Assembly: GCA_014360015.1 (NCBI GenBank)
Contig: JACIYJ010000008.1
Span: 1-64,000, forward strand
Length of the DNA stretch: 64,000 nucleotides
Direction: 5' to 3'
Source: Candidatus Aminicenantota bacterium
GTDB lineage: Bacteria; Acidobacteriota; Aminicenantia; Aminicenantales; Saccharicenantaceae
Part shown: positions 44,547 through 53,527 of the stretch, piece by piece
How the letters are laid out: each line of letters starts with the position of its first letter
Position numbering within the stretch: the stretch's first letter is position 1
Notes under the pieces: generated by a model
Databases searched by the model: none
What the model was told of the DNA's origin: nothing
What the model saw: only the letters and a program-made list of their open reading frames with translations
Translations under genes and position numbers: made by a program

Positions 44547-46067
44547 TTATTTGAGGGGCCCAGTGACCTTTTCCACCGCTTCCAGAATCTCACCTGACTG
44601 GACCACTTCTTTCAAGCGGTTGATATCTGGATAAAGCGGCCGGTCTTCATCCAGAAAAGCAACATATTTCCTGATCACTTCATAGGCAGCCTGAACCGCC
44701 GGACTGGGCTTCAGCGGTTTGCGGAAATCTATAGCCTGAGCTGCAGCCATGAATTCGATAGCCAGAACTGCCTGGGCATTGTCCAGGATTTGCCTGGTTT
44801 TGAGCGCCGTGGTCATGCCCATGCTGACAAAATCTTCCTGGTCAGCCGCAGCCGGAATTGAACCCGTAGCCGCAGGCGTGGAGAGCACCCGATTTTCACA
44901 GACCAGAGCACCAGCTGTGTACTGGCTCAGCATCAGCCCTGAAAACATCCCGGCACCCTTAGTCAGAAAAGCCGGCAGGCCCACGCTTAGATGCGGGTTC
45001 ATCAGACGATTAAGCCGTCGCTCGGACAACACGCAAACCGTGGTGATGGCTGTTCCTAAGAGCTCAAGGACAAACGCCTGAGGCACGCCCTGGAAATTGG
45101 CCCCGGTCAAGACCAGATCTTCGTCAGGGAAAAAGACGGGATTGTCGGCTGCGCCGTTGAGTTCGATTTCAATCATGTATTTTGCCCACTGCCAGGCATC
45201 TCTGGCTGCGCCCACCACCTGTGGGGTGCTTCTCAGGGTGTAAGCATCCTGGACCTTTTTGCCCGGCTGTTTCAACAGCTCGCTGCCTTCAGTGATTCTT
45301 CTGATGTTTTCAGCTGAGGTAATAGCGCCAGGATAACCCCTGACTTTATGCACTCGCTCATCATAGGCCTTCATATTGGCGTTCAACACTTCAAGAGTCA
45401 TAGCAGCCACGATTTCTGAATTCTTAATCCAGCGATAAGCATCGTAAATCTCTAAGGCACCCATTCCAGTAATAATATTAGAGCCGTTGATGGTGGCCAG
45501 GCCATCTCTGGCCTGAAAAACTATGGGCTTTATTCCTGCTCTTTCCAGAGCCACCTTAGCAGGCAAGCGCTCGCCCTGATAAAAAGCTTCGCCCTCACCC
45601 ATCAACACCAGGGCAATCTGGGACATCGGCGAGAGGTCGCCGCAGGCTCCGACCGAACCTTTCTCGCAGACAACAGGAGTGACGCCTTTGTTAAGCAATT
45701 CTTTTAGCTTCTCCACCACTTCCAGCCTTAACCCTGAATGGCCGTGGCAGTGGCAGCTGATTCTGGAAAGCATGGCCGCTCTGACCACATCCACCGGCAG
45801 GGGCTGGCCATAGCCTGCTGCATGACTGTAGATAATGTATTTCTGGAATTTTTCCACCTGTTCCTGAGTCAGAACCACATTGGCCAGCTCACCAATTCCC
45901 GTGTTTACCCCATACATGATTTCATTCTTCTTTATTTTGTCTTCAAGCAAAGCCCGGCATTTCTTGATCCGAGCCACAGCTTCCGGATGAAGCTCTACCG
46001 GTTCATTTTCCCGAGCAACTTTCACCACCTGCTCAACAGTCAAATGTCCATCCAAAACAATGGTCAT
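44547..46067 (-). CDS. Histidine ammonia-lyase-like MIO enzyme with Ala-Cys-Gly cofactor triad
   Basis: 506 residues, full length for the family; GGGAGGA before the ATG. The MIO-forming triad normally Ala-Ser-Gly reads Ala-Cys-Gly at 141-143 (EKGSVGACGDLSPMSQ). Other active-site landmarks are kept: Tyr52 in MYGVNTGIGE, His82 in YSHAAGYGQPLP, and the C-terminal QEDFVSMG and LAIEFMAAAQ. His82 favours histidine (or tyrosine) over phenylalanine. The reaction would be non-oxidative deamination of histidine to urocanate. No hutU/hutI genes lie nearby, so a free-standing role or aminomutase activity is possible. Confidence 0.87.
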   Translation of the reverse strand: MTIVLDGHLTVEQVVKVARENEPVELHPEAVARIKKCRALLEDKIKKNEIMYGVNTGIGELANVVLTQEQVEKFQKYIIYSHAAGYGQPLPVDVVRAAMLSRISCHCHGHSGLRLEVVEKLKELLNKGVTPVVCEKGSVGACGDLSPMSQIALVLMGEGEAFYQGERLPAKVALERAGIKPIVFQARDGLATINGSNIITGMGALEIYDAYRWIKNSEIVAAMTLEVLNANMKAYDERVHKVRGYPGAITSAENIRRITEGSELLKQPGKKVQDAYTLRSTPQVVGAARDAWQWAKYMIEIELNGAADNPVFFPDEDLVLTGANFQGVPQAFVLELLGTAITTVCVLSERRLNRLMNPHLSVGLPAFLTKGAGMFSGLMLSQYTAGALVCENRVLSTPAATGSIPAAADQEDFVSMGMTTALKTRQILDNAQAVLAIEFMAAAQAIDFRKPLKPSPAVQAAYEVIRKYVAFLDEDRPLYPDINRLKEVVQSGEILEAVEKVTGPLK

Positions 46068-46236
46068 TAAATCCTCCCTCTATATTAAAATTTCTTTTTA
46101 TCCTCAGAAATAGAATTTATAAAAAGTTAAGGCTAAAGGCAAGACCAAAAAGAATTTTCTGGGGTTGAGTTGACATCTAAATTCAGTCAAGTTATAAGAT
46201 TCTTCTCATAAAATTCATAACCTATGAGGAGCAAAA

Positions 46237-47220
46237 ATGACATCTGAGACTAATACTATACTAGTAACTGGTGCTGCTGGTCAGATCGGTTCTGAGCTTG
46301 TCCCCGCCTTAAGAAAGCTTTTCGGAAACGAAAGAGTCGTAGCTTCGGATGTGGTCCAGCCAGAAGCAAAACTTCTGGAAAGTGGACCCTTCGAAAGACT
46401 GGATGTCACCAGCAGACAGGAGCTCGCTCAAATAATCAAAAAGTATGGTATTAAAACCATCTATCATCTGGCAGCCATTCTTTCTGCCACCGGAGAAAAA
46501 AATCCGCAAAAGGCCTGGGAAGTCAACATCAACGGACTTTACAATGTCTTGGAGGCTTCGAGGGAGCTCGGAGTAAAACAGGTTTTCTGCCCGAGTTCTA
46601 TCGCTGTCTTCGGGCCGGCCACCCCCAGGATTAAGACACCCCAGGATACCATTCTCAGCCCCACGACTATGTATGGAGTGACCAAGGTGGCGGGCGAACA
46701 TCTCTGCGACTATTATGTGAAAAAATATGGCCTCGATGTCCGTGGTTGCCGGTTTCCTGGCATAATCAGCAATGAAACCCTGCCAGGCGGCGGAACAACT
46801 GATTATGCCGTGGCCATATTCTATGAAGCCATAATCTATAAAAAATATACCTGTTTTCTTAAACCGGAAACCCGGCTGCCAATGATGTACATGCCTGACT
46901 GCCTCAAATCCATCATTCAGCTGATGCAAGCTGATTTTTCCAGGCTGAAACATCACTCCAACTTTAATGTAACAGCCATGTCTTTTTCAGCTGAAGAGTT
47001 AGCGGCTGAAATCAAGAAACATATTCCAGATTTTGAGATACACTACCAGCCTGATTTTCGCCAGGCCATAGCTGACTCCTGGCCGGAATCGATTGATGAT
47101 TCAGCAGCCAGGGAAGAGTGGGACTGGCAACCTGAATATGACCTGGCCAGGATGACCGAAGACATGCTCAGAGTTTTAAGCGAAAAAAAGAATCAAGGTA
47201 AATTGAAGTATCAGAAATAA
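46237..47220 (+). CDS. SDR-type L-threonine 3-dehydrogenase
   Basis: 327 residues, extended SDR/epimerase fold: VTGAAGQIGSELVPAL, IYHLAAILSATGEKNP, Ser-Tyr-Lys site with PSSIAVFGP and MYGVTKVAGE, and PGGGTTDYAV. The C-terminal WPESIDDSAAREEWDWQPEY is characteristic of short-chain threonine dehydrogenases. It oxidises L-threonine to 2-amino-3-oxobutyrate with NAD, feeding glycine and acetyl-CoA formation. TGAGGAG lies before the ATG; divergent from the HAL-like gene. Confidence 0.9.
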   Translation: MTSETNTILVTGAAGQIGSELVPALRKLFGNERVVASDVVQPEAKLLESGPFERLDVTSRQELAQIIKKYGIKTIYHLAAILSATGEKNPQKAWEVNINGLYNVLEASRELGVKQVFCPSSIAVFGPATPRIKTPQDTILSPTTMYGVTKVAGEHLCDYYVKKYGLDVRGCRFPGIISNETLPGGGTTDYAVAIFYEAIIYKKYTCFLKPETRLPMMYMPDCLKSIIQLMQADFSRLKHHSNFNVTAMSFSAEELAAEIKKHIPDFEIHYQPDFRQAIADSWPESIDDSAAREEWDWQPEYDLARMTEDMLRVLSEKKNQGKLKYQK

Positions 47221-47272
47221 AAAAATGGAAGAAAGGCAAAGAGCCTGCGTCAAAACAAAGAGGAGGCAATCC

Positions 47273-47644
47273 ATGAAAAAAGTTTATGTTCTGCTCCTGG
47301 TTCTGGCTCTCAGCGGTCTCCTGGCCATGGCCAAGGATGTCAATGTGACCGGGGACTGGACCTTTACCATCACTACTCCTCAGGGTGAAAGGACAAACGA
47401 TATAACCTTTGTCCAGGAAGGTGAAAAACTTAAGGTTACGATGAAAAGCCCAAGAGGGGAAGTTACTGGCGAAGGGACAGTCAAAGGTAGCGACATTGAG
47501 TGGTCGATAACCAGAGACACTCCCCGCGGACAATTTACCATGACTTACAAGGGCAAAATCCAGGATGAAAACACCATCACTGGTGAAGTGGAGATGGGCA
47601 ATTTTGGGAAAGCATCCTGGAAGGCCACCCGCAAGACTAGCTGA
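47273..47644 (+). CDS. Small secreted beta-rich protein, function unknown
   Basis: 123 residues from ATG 47273 (AGGAGGCAATCC before it), not the frame opening at 47225. Signal peptide VYVLLLVLALSGLLAMA; mature part is a lipocalin-like series of strands (VTGDWTFTITTPQGER, ITFVQEGEKLKVTMKSPRGE, GTVKGSDIEWSIT, TITGEVEMGNFG). Similar small domains are common beside catabolic genes in Aminicenantes and Acidobacteria; role unknown. Ends before a good terminator. Confidence 0.78.
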   Translation: MKKVYVLLLVLALSGLLAMAKDVNVTGDWTFTITTPQGERTNDITFVQEGEKLKVTMKSPRGEVTGEGTVKGSDIEWSITRDTPRGQFTMTYKGKIQDENTITGEVEMGNFGKASWKATRKTS

Positions 47645-47665
47645 GTAAAAAGCAGAAGAACCGAT

Positions 47666-47701
47666 GGGGGGAAGCGCCTGAAGGGCGCTTTCCCTCTTTT
47701 T
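47666..47701 (+). terminator. Rho-independent terminator
   Basis: GGGGAAGCGCC, loop TGAAG, GGCGCTTTCCC (one G-T pair), then TCTTTTT. Ends the threonine dehydrogenase/small-protein unit. Confidence 0.85.
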
Positions 47702-47884
47702 AGCCTGTGATCAACTGATATTTCATCAAAAAAGGTCCTTGTAATGCCTTTCTATAATTAGCCAATCGGAAAAATCCCTCCAGATAGCCCGGGACAAACC
47801 GGTTGAATTCAGACTTTATCTCATTTTAAAATCATCAGGAAACATTAAATTATTGAAAAGGTAAAACCTCTTCAAGGAGGGCTA

Positions 47885-48955
47885 ATGAAAAATTTAAAAT
47901 TCAGGATAATTGAAAGAATTGATTGTCTCAAGGTTTCTTTTTGTTTGGGTCTTATCCTTCTTTTAATTTTCTCACTTTCTCTATCCGTCAATTCTCAGGA
48001 CCGAAGGCCGTTAAGGCCGGTCACCACCTATTCCATAGTTGCCTTTGATAAAGAAACCGGTGAGTTGGGAGTGGCTGTTCAATCTCATTGGTTTTCTGTA
48101 GGGGCTATTGTCCCCTGGGCTGAAGCTGGAGTGGGAGCCGTAGCTACTCAATCATTTGTTGATCCGAGTTATGGAGCTCTGGGCCTGGAGCTGATGAGAG
48201 CCGGGAAGACGTCCGAAGAAGCTCTCCGCGGACTTCTCAGAGCTGACCGAAATCCTGAAGTTAGGCAGGTGGCCATGGTTGATGCTTCTGGCCAGGTTGC
48301 CGTCCATACCGGCAAAAACTGTATTCCAGAAGCTGGCCACTACAAAGGAGATGGGTTTGCCTGTCAGGCCAATCTGATGTTAAAAAACACTGTCTGGGAA
48401 GCCATGGCTAAGGCTTACCAGAATACAAAAGGAGAACTTGTAGATCGTCTGATTGCTGCCTTGGAAGCTGCCGAAAAAGAAGGGGGTGATATCCGTGGCC
48501 GGCAGTCGGCAGCCATCATTGTGGTTAAAGGCAAAAGTTCAGGCCTCTGGTGGAAGGACAGACTCTTTGATCTGCGAGTGGAAGACCATCCCCAACCGGT
48601 AGAAGAACTCAAAAGACTGGTCAAACTGGCTAAAGCCTATCAGCATATGAATCGGGGTGATGAGTTACTTACAGAAAATAAGATCCAAGAAGCCCTGAAC
48701 GAATACACAAAAGCTATGGAATTATACCCTGATAACCCGGAGATGATTTTCTGGCCAGCAGTTACCATGGCTTCAGTGGGAAAGGTCCAGGAAAGCCTTC
48801 CTCTTTTTAAGAAAGTGTTTGCTCTTGACCCGAATTGGGCCATTCTTCTCCCCAGGCTACCTGAAGTCGGTCAATTTCCCAAAGATAAAAAATTGCTCAA
48901 GCAGATTCTGGAGCTGGCGCCAAAGAAAAAAATAAGCCGGCTTGACATCAGATAA
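47885..48955 (+). CDS. Secreted DUF1028 (Ntn-hydrolase-like) protein with TPR tail
   Basis: 356 residues; AAGGAGGG before the ATG. Signal/anchor LGLILLLIFSLSLSVNS, then DUF1028 (about 45-240: TTYSIVAFDKETGELGVAVQ, GVGAVATQSFVDPSYG, GRQSAAIIVVKG). Two TPR units at the C-terminus follow (ALNEYTKAMELYPDNPEM). DUF1028 members resemble N-terminal nucleophile hydrolases and often appear with peptidases; substrate unknown. Confidence 0.85.
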   Translation: MKNLKFRIIERIDCLKVSFCLGLILLLIFSLSLSVNSQDRRPLRPVTTYSIVAFDKETGELGVAVQSHWFSVGAIVPWAEAGVGAVATQSFVDPSYGALGLELMRAGKTSEEALRGLLRADRNPEVRQVAMVDASGQVAVHTGKNCIPEAGHYKGDGFACQANLMLKNTVWEAMAKAYQNTKGELVDRLIAALEAAEKEGGDIRGRQSAAIIVVKGKSSGLWWKDRLFDLRVEDHPQPVEELKRLVKLAKAYQHMNRGDELLTENKIQEALNEYTKAMELYPDNPEMIFWPAVTMASVGKVQESLPLFKKVFALDPNWAILLPRLPEVGQFPKDKKLLKQILELAPKKKISRLDIR

Positions 48956-49004
48956 ACTTTGAGATAACCGGAAATTTTAAAATTCAGTGTAAGGTGATAG
49001 AAGG

Positions 49005-49850
49005 CTATTTTATAGCCTGTTCAAAAAAAGCCGGAGTGGCAAAACAAGCTTGATGAATTTCTGCATTGTAATAATTAAGACCAGCCGGGATTCTTAATTT
49101 TTTAATTTTCAGGGGGTCTATCCTGTCTGAAAGAAAAGTATAGCACCAGGTTCCGACCGGATAGGTTGGCACCGGGCCAAAATAAAATCGGGCAAAGCGG
49201 AACATCTTTTTCAAGAATTTAGCCTTCTGGGCATGTTCTTCCAGATGGAGAAGCTGGGAGCCAGCTTGAGCCACGATGATTCCGTCCGGCTTGAGCACCT
49301 TTTTGAGTTTCTGATAGAAATCCTTAGCATGAAGGATGGCCGAGGGACCGACCGGGTCAGAGGAGTCAACGATAATCACATCGAATTTTTCGGTTGTCCT
49401 TTGAATGAATTCAAAGCCATCAGCTATGGCCAGCTCCGCTCTGGGGTCAGACAGAGCTTTATCCAACCAGGGGAAATATTTTTCACAGGCCCTGATCACT
49501 TCTTGGTCAATTTCCACCAACCAGGCTTTTTTAACCGGATGCTTGAGCACTTCCCGCAAAGCACCACCGTCTCCCCCACCGATGATCATGACTTTTTCAG
49601 GCCTTGAGTGGCAGGCTAAGGCCGGGTGGACCAGCATTTCATGATAGAAAAACTCGTCTTTCTCGGTGGTCTGGACCAGACCATCAAGGAAGAGCACCCG
49701 ACCATAGAAGTCGTTTTCAATTATCTCTATTTTTTGAAAAGCTGATTTTTTTTCATATAGAACCTTCTTGACTTTGAAAAAAACTCCAGAAGACCTGGTT
49801 TGATACTCCCTGGCTTCTTTCCGTTTAGAGTCTAAGGCTTGAGCTTTCAC
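49005..49850 (-). CDS. speE: Spermidine synthase (polyamine aminopropyltransferase)
   Basis: 281 residues from GTG 49850 with GGAGGAAAAA upstream. Motifs: GRVLFLDGLVQTTEKDEFFY, HEMLVHPAL, VMIIGGGDGGALREVLKH, VDSSDPVGPS, and the catalytic Asp therein. It transfers the aminopropyl group from decarboxylated SAM to putrescine in the cytoplasm. No speD or speA is adjacent. Confidence 0.93.
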   Translation of the reverse strand: MKAQALDSKRKEAREYQTRSSGVFFKVKKVLYEKKSAFQKIEIIENDFYGRVLFLDGLVQTTEKDEFFYHEMLVHPALACHSRPEKVMIIGGGDGGALREVLKHPVKKAWLVEIDQEVIRACEKYFPWLDKALSDPRAELAIADGFEFIQRTTEKFDVIIVDSSDPVGPSAILHAKDFYQKLKKVLKPDGIIVAQAGSQLLHLEEHAQKAKFLKKMFRFARFYFGPVPTYPVGTWCYTFLSDRIDPLKIKKLRIPAGLNYYNAEIHQACFATPAFFEQAIK

Positions 49851-49931
49851 TTTTTCCTCCAGGATATTGATTGAATTTAGCCTGTATTGTAGAGAAGTCG
49901 GTAGTTCAAGTCAACTTAAAGGCAGGCAGTT

Positions 49932-50708
49932 CTAAAGATATTTAAGCAGAATCAAGACTGCCAGGACCAGCCGGTAGACTACAAAGGGAACCAGATTTTT
50001 GGTCTTGAGAAAAGAAAGCAAAAATTTTATAGACAGGAAGCCGAAAATGGCCGAAGACAGGAAGCCGACGACAAAAGGACCGTTGACCTGGGCTAATGAA
50101 ATTTTGGGCACTTCAAGAAGGGCGGCGCCGATGATTAACGGCGTGGCTAAGAGAAAAGAAAATCGGGCCGCTGTCTGGCGTCTGTAACCCAGAAATAGGG
50201 CAGCCATGATGGTCATTCCAGAACGAGAGGCACCGGGCAAGATGGCCAAGCTCTGAGCCAGACCGATCAGCAAAACTTCAACCAGATTAAGAGAGTCCAG
50301 GTCTTTCTGGTTTTTAGCCAGTTTATCAGCCAGAAAAATAAAAAGAGAAAAGATAATCAGGCTGAAGGCTATGGCCCATGGTTCCCGGAAAACAGTTTCT
50401 GCCTTTTCTTCCAGCAAATAGCCGGCCAGAGCTCCAGGGATGGTGGCTATAACTATGTACCATAGGAGACGCCCTTCTTGCTCTTGTGGCTTTCTTATTC
50501 CATCAGCAATTATTTTCACCCAGTCTTTCCAGAAAAAAGCCACGATAGCCAGCAGAGTTCCCAGGTGCAGCATCACATCATACTGCAATCCCTGATAGTT
50601 CCAGTTAAAAAAATACGGAGCTATAGCCAGATGAGCTGAACTGGATATCGGCAAAAATTCACCTAAACCTTGCAGAAAGCCAAGAACCACCGCCTGAAGA
50701 TAACTCAT
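49932..50708 (-). CDS. uppP: Undecaprenyl-diphosphatase
   Basis: 258 residues, BacA/UppP family: GFLQGLGEFLPISSSAHLAI carries the catalytic Glu/Ser region and PGASRSGMTIMAALFLG the second motif, within about seven membrane helices. It dephosphorylates undecaprenyl diphosphate, recycling the lipid carrier of cell-wall and O-antigen synthesis. Same strand as speE, 81 bases upstream of it. Confidence 0.94.
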   Translation of the reverse strand: MSYLQAVVLGFLQGLGEFLPISSSAHLAIAPYFFNWNYQGLQYDVMLHLGTLLAIVAFFWKDWVKIIADGIRKPQEQEGRLLWYIVIATIPGALAGYLLEEKAETVFREPWAIAFSLIIFSLFIFLADKLAKNQKDLDSLNLVEVLLIGLAQSLAILPGASRSGMTIMAALFLGYRRQTAARFSFLLATPLIIGAALLEVPKISLAQVNGPFVVGFLSSAIFGFLSIKFLLSFLKTKNLVPFVVYRLVLAVLILLKYL

Positions 50709-50880
50709 CTAATCGTTTCTTCCTTCCCATTCAGATTTCTTTTCTGTTGGTTACAAAACATTCTTCTACAATGGATTCAGGTCAATGTCAACCAACTAAG
50801 TCAATTCAAGACAATGATAATATTCCCCGCGCCACTTGGTACTGTTAAAACCAGCCCATTTTTAGGGATGGAGGTTTAGG

Positions 50881-53103
50881 TTACTGGACCTTTTCGATTT
50901 TCACATCCTTATAATAATGCTTCAAAATATCTTTATAATTAGCTCCAGCTATAGCCATACCATAAGCCCCAACCTGACACAGTCCCACTCCATGCCCCCA
51001 ACCGCGACCGGTGAAAACAAAATGCGACAGCTGTTGATTCTGGTCATATTCACGGTCAATAAAGAAAAGAGTATCTTTTAAATTCAGAACCCATTTTATT
51101 TTGAGTCCCTGAACCGTCACTCTGCTTTTTTCTCCGATGATTTGCAACTCAGCCACTCTGTTTGATTTTCCCCTGCGTCCAACTTTCAGATCTATTAATC
51201 TACCAACCTCTGGATAATATTTCTGAATGTTTCTCTCCAGCTCTTCTCTCGAAACCCGCACCGTCCAGCGATTGTAACGTGAATTGCGGTCAAGGAGGTT
51301 AGTATTTGGTGGATAATTCACTTCCAGGAGTTGCACAACACCGTCTTTTTCAATCCACCGGAGGCTCTCTCCACCAAGCAAGGTCAATTTTCTCGCAGGA
51401 AAGGTACCTTCCTCAATTTTTCTAAGGAGATATGAGGCAATCGGCATAATCAGAAGTCTTTTATCATCCTTATCCAGAACCTCGATAAAATTGTCTTTCC
51501 GGGCAATAAAGGTTCCCTGATGATAGAGGTCATCCAGCCAGCTCAAACATTTTTTCAAAACATAAGCAAATTCCGCCCGGCTGACCGGTCTTCTCAAGTC
51601 GTCTTCTCTCAGATAACTGGGAAATACTCCTGATTGGAGGAGATAAGCCAGGGCTTTCATCTCGGGCTCTGTTAGTTCCTTAAATTGTGGAGAATCCTTT
51701 AGCAAATATTTGACTTCACTTTCCAAGACAAAATGAGTGGCTTTTTCCTGCCAGCCAAAAAACTCGACTATGACCTGACTTAAACTTATAAAGTCCAGAG
51801 TATTCTTATTGTTTAGCCCGTCAACTTTAAAGGTAGTTTGATTTAACTTTTTGAAGCCCAAAATTCTTTTCAGAGAATCGGCCACTTCTCTCCCCGAAAT
51901 CGGCTCATCAAAAAAACCAGCCTTATTTTCATAGTAGATTATTCCGGTAGCCAGCAAAGGAAATACTTCAGTCAGAATGTCCCTACCTTTAATCCAAGCT
52001 GATGAATATTCACGGTTGGTTTCCAGCGTCCACTCAGGTTGTTTTTCATAAACACAGGCTGTGCTTTTAAGATATGGCACCGGATTCCCGGAAAAGACAT
52101 TTTCAGAATCTTCGGTCATTCCACCACAGGTGCTGGTGTACAGAGCATCGATTAGCTCACCCCGATAAACAATCACTTCTCCAGCCGTTTCTTCAACAGC
52201 TTGATTGCTCAAAGGATGTTCGGCAGACATTCCGCCATAGACTTGAGAACTTTGAGTATCGGTCAGGTCAAAACCGAGATGGTTATTCCGACCAAGATTT
52301 TTAAGAGCATAAGTTCTGGCAGCCACAGCCTGGGCTTTTAAAGCTTCGAGAGCATTGAAAGTAGTGGGAGACAGTTCCAGGGGCACCACTCCTTTAAGAT
52401 AATCTTCTAAATTCAGGATGTTAACGAGAGAGAGTCCCCGCGTGGTATTCTTGAGAAGGAAAATACCCCTGTAACTCTTACCGTTCAAACTTAAGAAGCT
52501 CTGAGCAAAACTCGGGATAAAATACAGGTCAGCTTCTTTATTCAATGATAGCAACCTGTGGTCAATCTGAAGCCAGACGTTGTTGGGCTCAGGTAAACTT
52601 ATGCTTTCCCGAATTATCCAGACATCTTTGTAACCAAATTTTTCCAGTTGATGAATAGAATCCAGAGCTTGTCCTCGGGTCAAAAATTCACCGTACTTTA
52701 TTAAATAGACAGGACCGGAAGGCTCCGGCTTTTCCTCTATCACCACCCGGCCGATCAATTTTTGACTGAGATCTGCAGCTAACAGTTCAGCTTCCTGTTT
52801 ATCTCTGGTCTGGGCAATCAACAAGACAAATTTTTCTGTTAATTTTTCTTTATCAACTTTGATGACCACTTCATCCGCATCCTCAGCCAGCAAATGATAT
52901 TCGCGGCCAACTTCATAGATCTTCATTCCAGAAGAAGCAGTTATGGTGGCTTGCTTGAGTCCGGTGATCAAGCCAACTCTAATGACCGGCTGGGGAATTA
53001 CGTATCCCTGGAAAAAGTTAGTCTCTCGCCCAAATTCTGGTGGAAGTCCGGCAATAAAAAACAGACCCAGAAAGGCAGCCAGAAAATATCTAACGGCTTT
53101 CAT
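50881..53103 (-). CDS. SpoIID/LytB-family protein with an inserted SLH-like region
   Basis: 740 residues, signal peptide YFLAAFLGLFFIAGLPP. An N-terminal SPOR-like region (LLIAQTRDKQEAELLAADLS, DSIHQLEKFGYKDVWIIR) is followed by the SpoIID domain first half (about 225-345: GVVPLELSPTTFNALEALKA, QAVAARTYAL, TSTCGGMTED). About 270 residues then intervene, including an S-layer-homology-like stretch (LLQSGVFPSYLREDDLRRPV, SRAEFAYVLKKCLSWL). The C-terminal signature is GRGWGHGVGLCQVGAYGMA. It probably acts on or beside amidase-processed peptidoglycan (lytic activity as in SpoIID). The insertion is unusual. Confidence 0.83.
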   Translation of the reverse strand: MKAVRYFLAAFLGLFFIAGLPPEFGRETNFFQGYVIPQPVIRVGLITGLKQATITASSGMKIYEVGREYHLLAEDADEVVIKVDKEKLTEKFVLLIAQTRDKQEAELLAADLSQKLIGRVVIEEKPEPSGPVYLIKYGEFLTRGQALDSIHQLEKFGYKDVWIIRESISLPEPNNVWLQIDHRLLSLNKEADLYFIPSFAQSFLSLNGKSYRGIFLLKNTTRGLSLVNILNLEDYLKGVVPLELSPTTFNALEALKAQAVAARTYALKNLGRNNHLGFDLTDTQSSQVYGGMSAEHPLSNQAVEETAGEVIVYRGELIDALYTSTCGGMTEDSENVFSGNPVPYLKSTACVYEKQPEWTLETNREYSSAWIKGRDILTEVFPLLATGIIYYENKAGFFDEPISGREVADSLKRILGFKKLNQTTFKVDGLNNKNTLDFISLSQVIVEFFGWQEKATHFVLESEVKYLLKDSPQFKELTEPEMKALAYLLQSGVFPSYLREDDLRRPVSRAEFAYVLKKCLSWLDDLYHQGTFIARKDNFIEVLDKDDKRLLIMPIASYLLRKIEEGTFPARKLTLLGGESLRWIEKDGVVQLLEVNYPPNTNLLDRNSRYNRWTVRVSREELERNIQKYYPEVGRLIDLKVGRRGKSNRVAELQIIGEKSRVTVQGLKIKWVLNLKDTLFFIDREYDQNQQLSHFVFTGRGWGHGVGLCQVGAYGMAIAGANYKDILKHYYKDVKIEKVQ

Positions 53104-53527
53104 TTTTTCTCTTAATTAATTTATTTTTTTCGGAATCAACAAAAAGAGGGAGAATTGAATTACTGGCTTGATTCTTTTGAATTAAGGTACATAAGGTACA
53201 TGCTTTTTAAAATATTCGCCTCAATATAATCTACTTTTTTATTTAGATACTATATATTGCGTTATATTGCATTCTATTGCTTATAATCTACTCGAATCGA
53301 TGTGATTTGTCAAGGCAGGCCTGGTTGTTGTTATTTAAAGTTGAAAAGTAGACAATGGGAACAGATTTTAAATAGTTGGAGGAGATTTAACACCTCAGGC
53401 GTTCCATTTTAAAAGCACCTTTGGTCGCCTCTTACTGAAGAATAATATCGGAAAGCTTGCTTCGTAATAAAATATTTAAATTTGTAACACTTATTTTACC
53501 GGCCTTAAATTGCTGCTTAATCTGAAA
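53104..53527. other. Gene-free AT-rich stretch with short direct repeats
   Basis: Holds AAGGTACAT-AAGGTACAT (53184-53202 region), two copies of ATAATCTACT and a run of TATTGC-containing units (53260-53290). No open frame or clear promoter was recognised. Confidence 0.5.

Noticed and set aside
49932..50708. BacA-type gene as bacitracin resistance determinant
   Set aside because: UppP is a normal house-keeping enzyme of lipid-carrier recycling; resistance is only a dosage effect.
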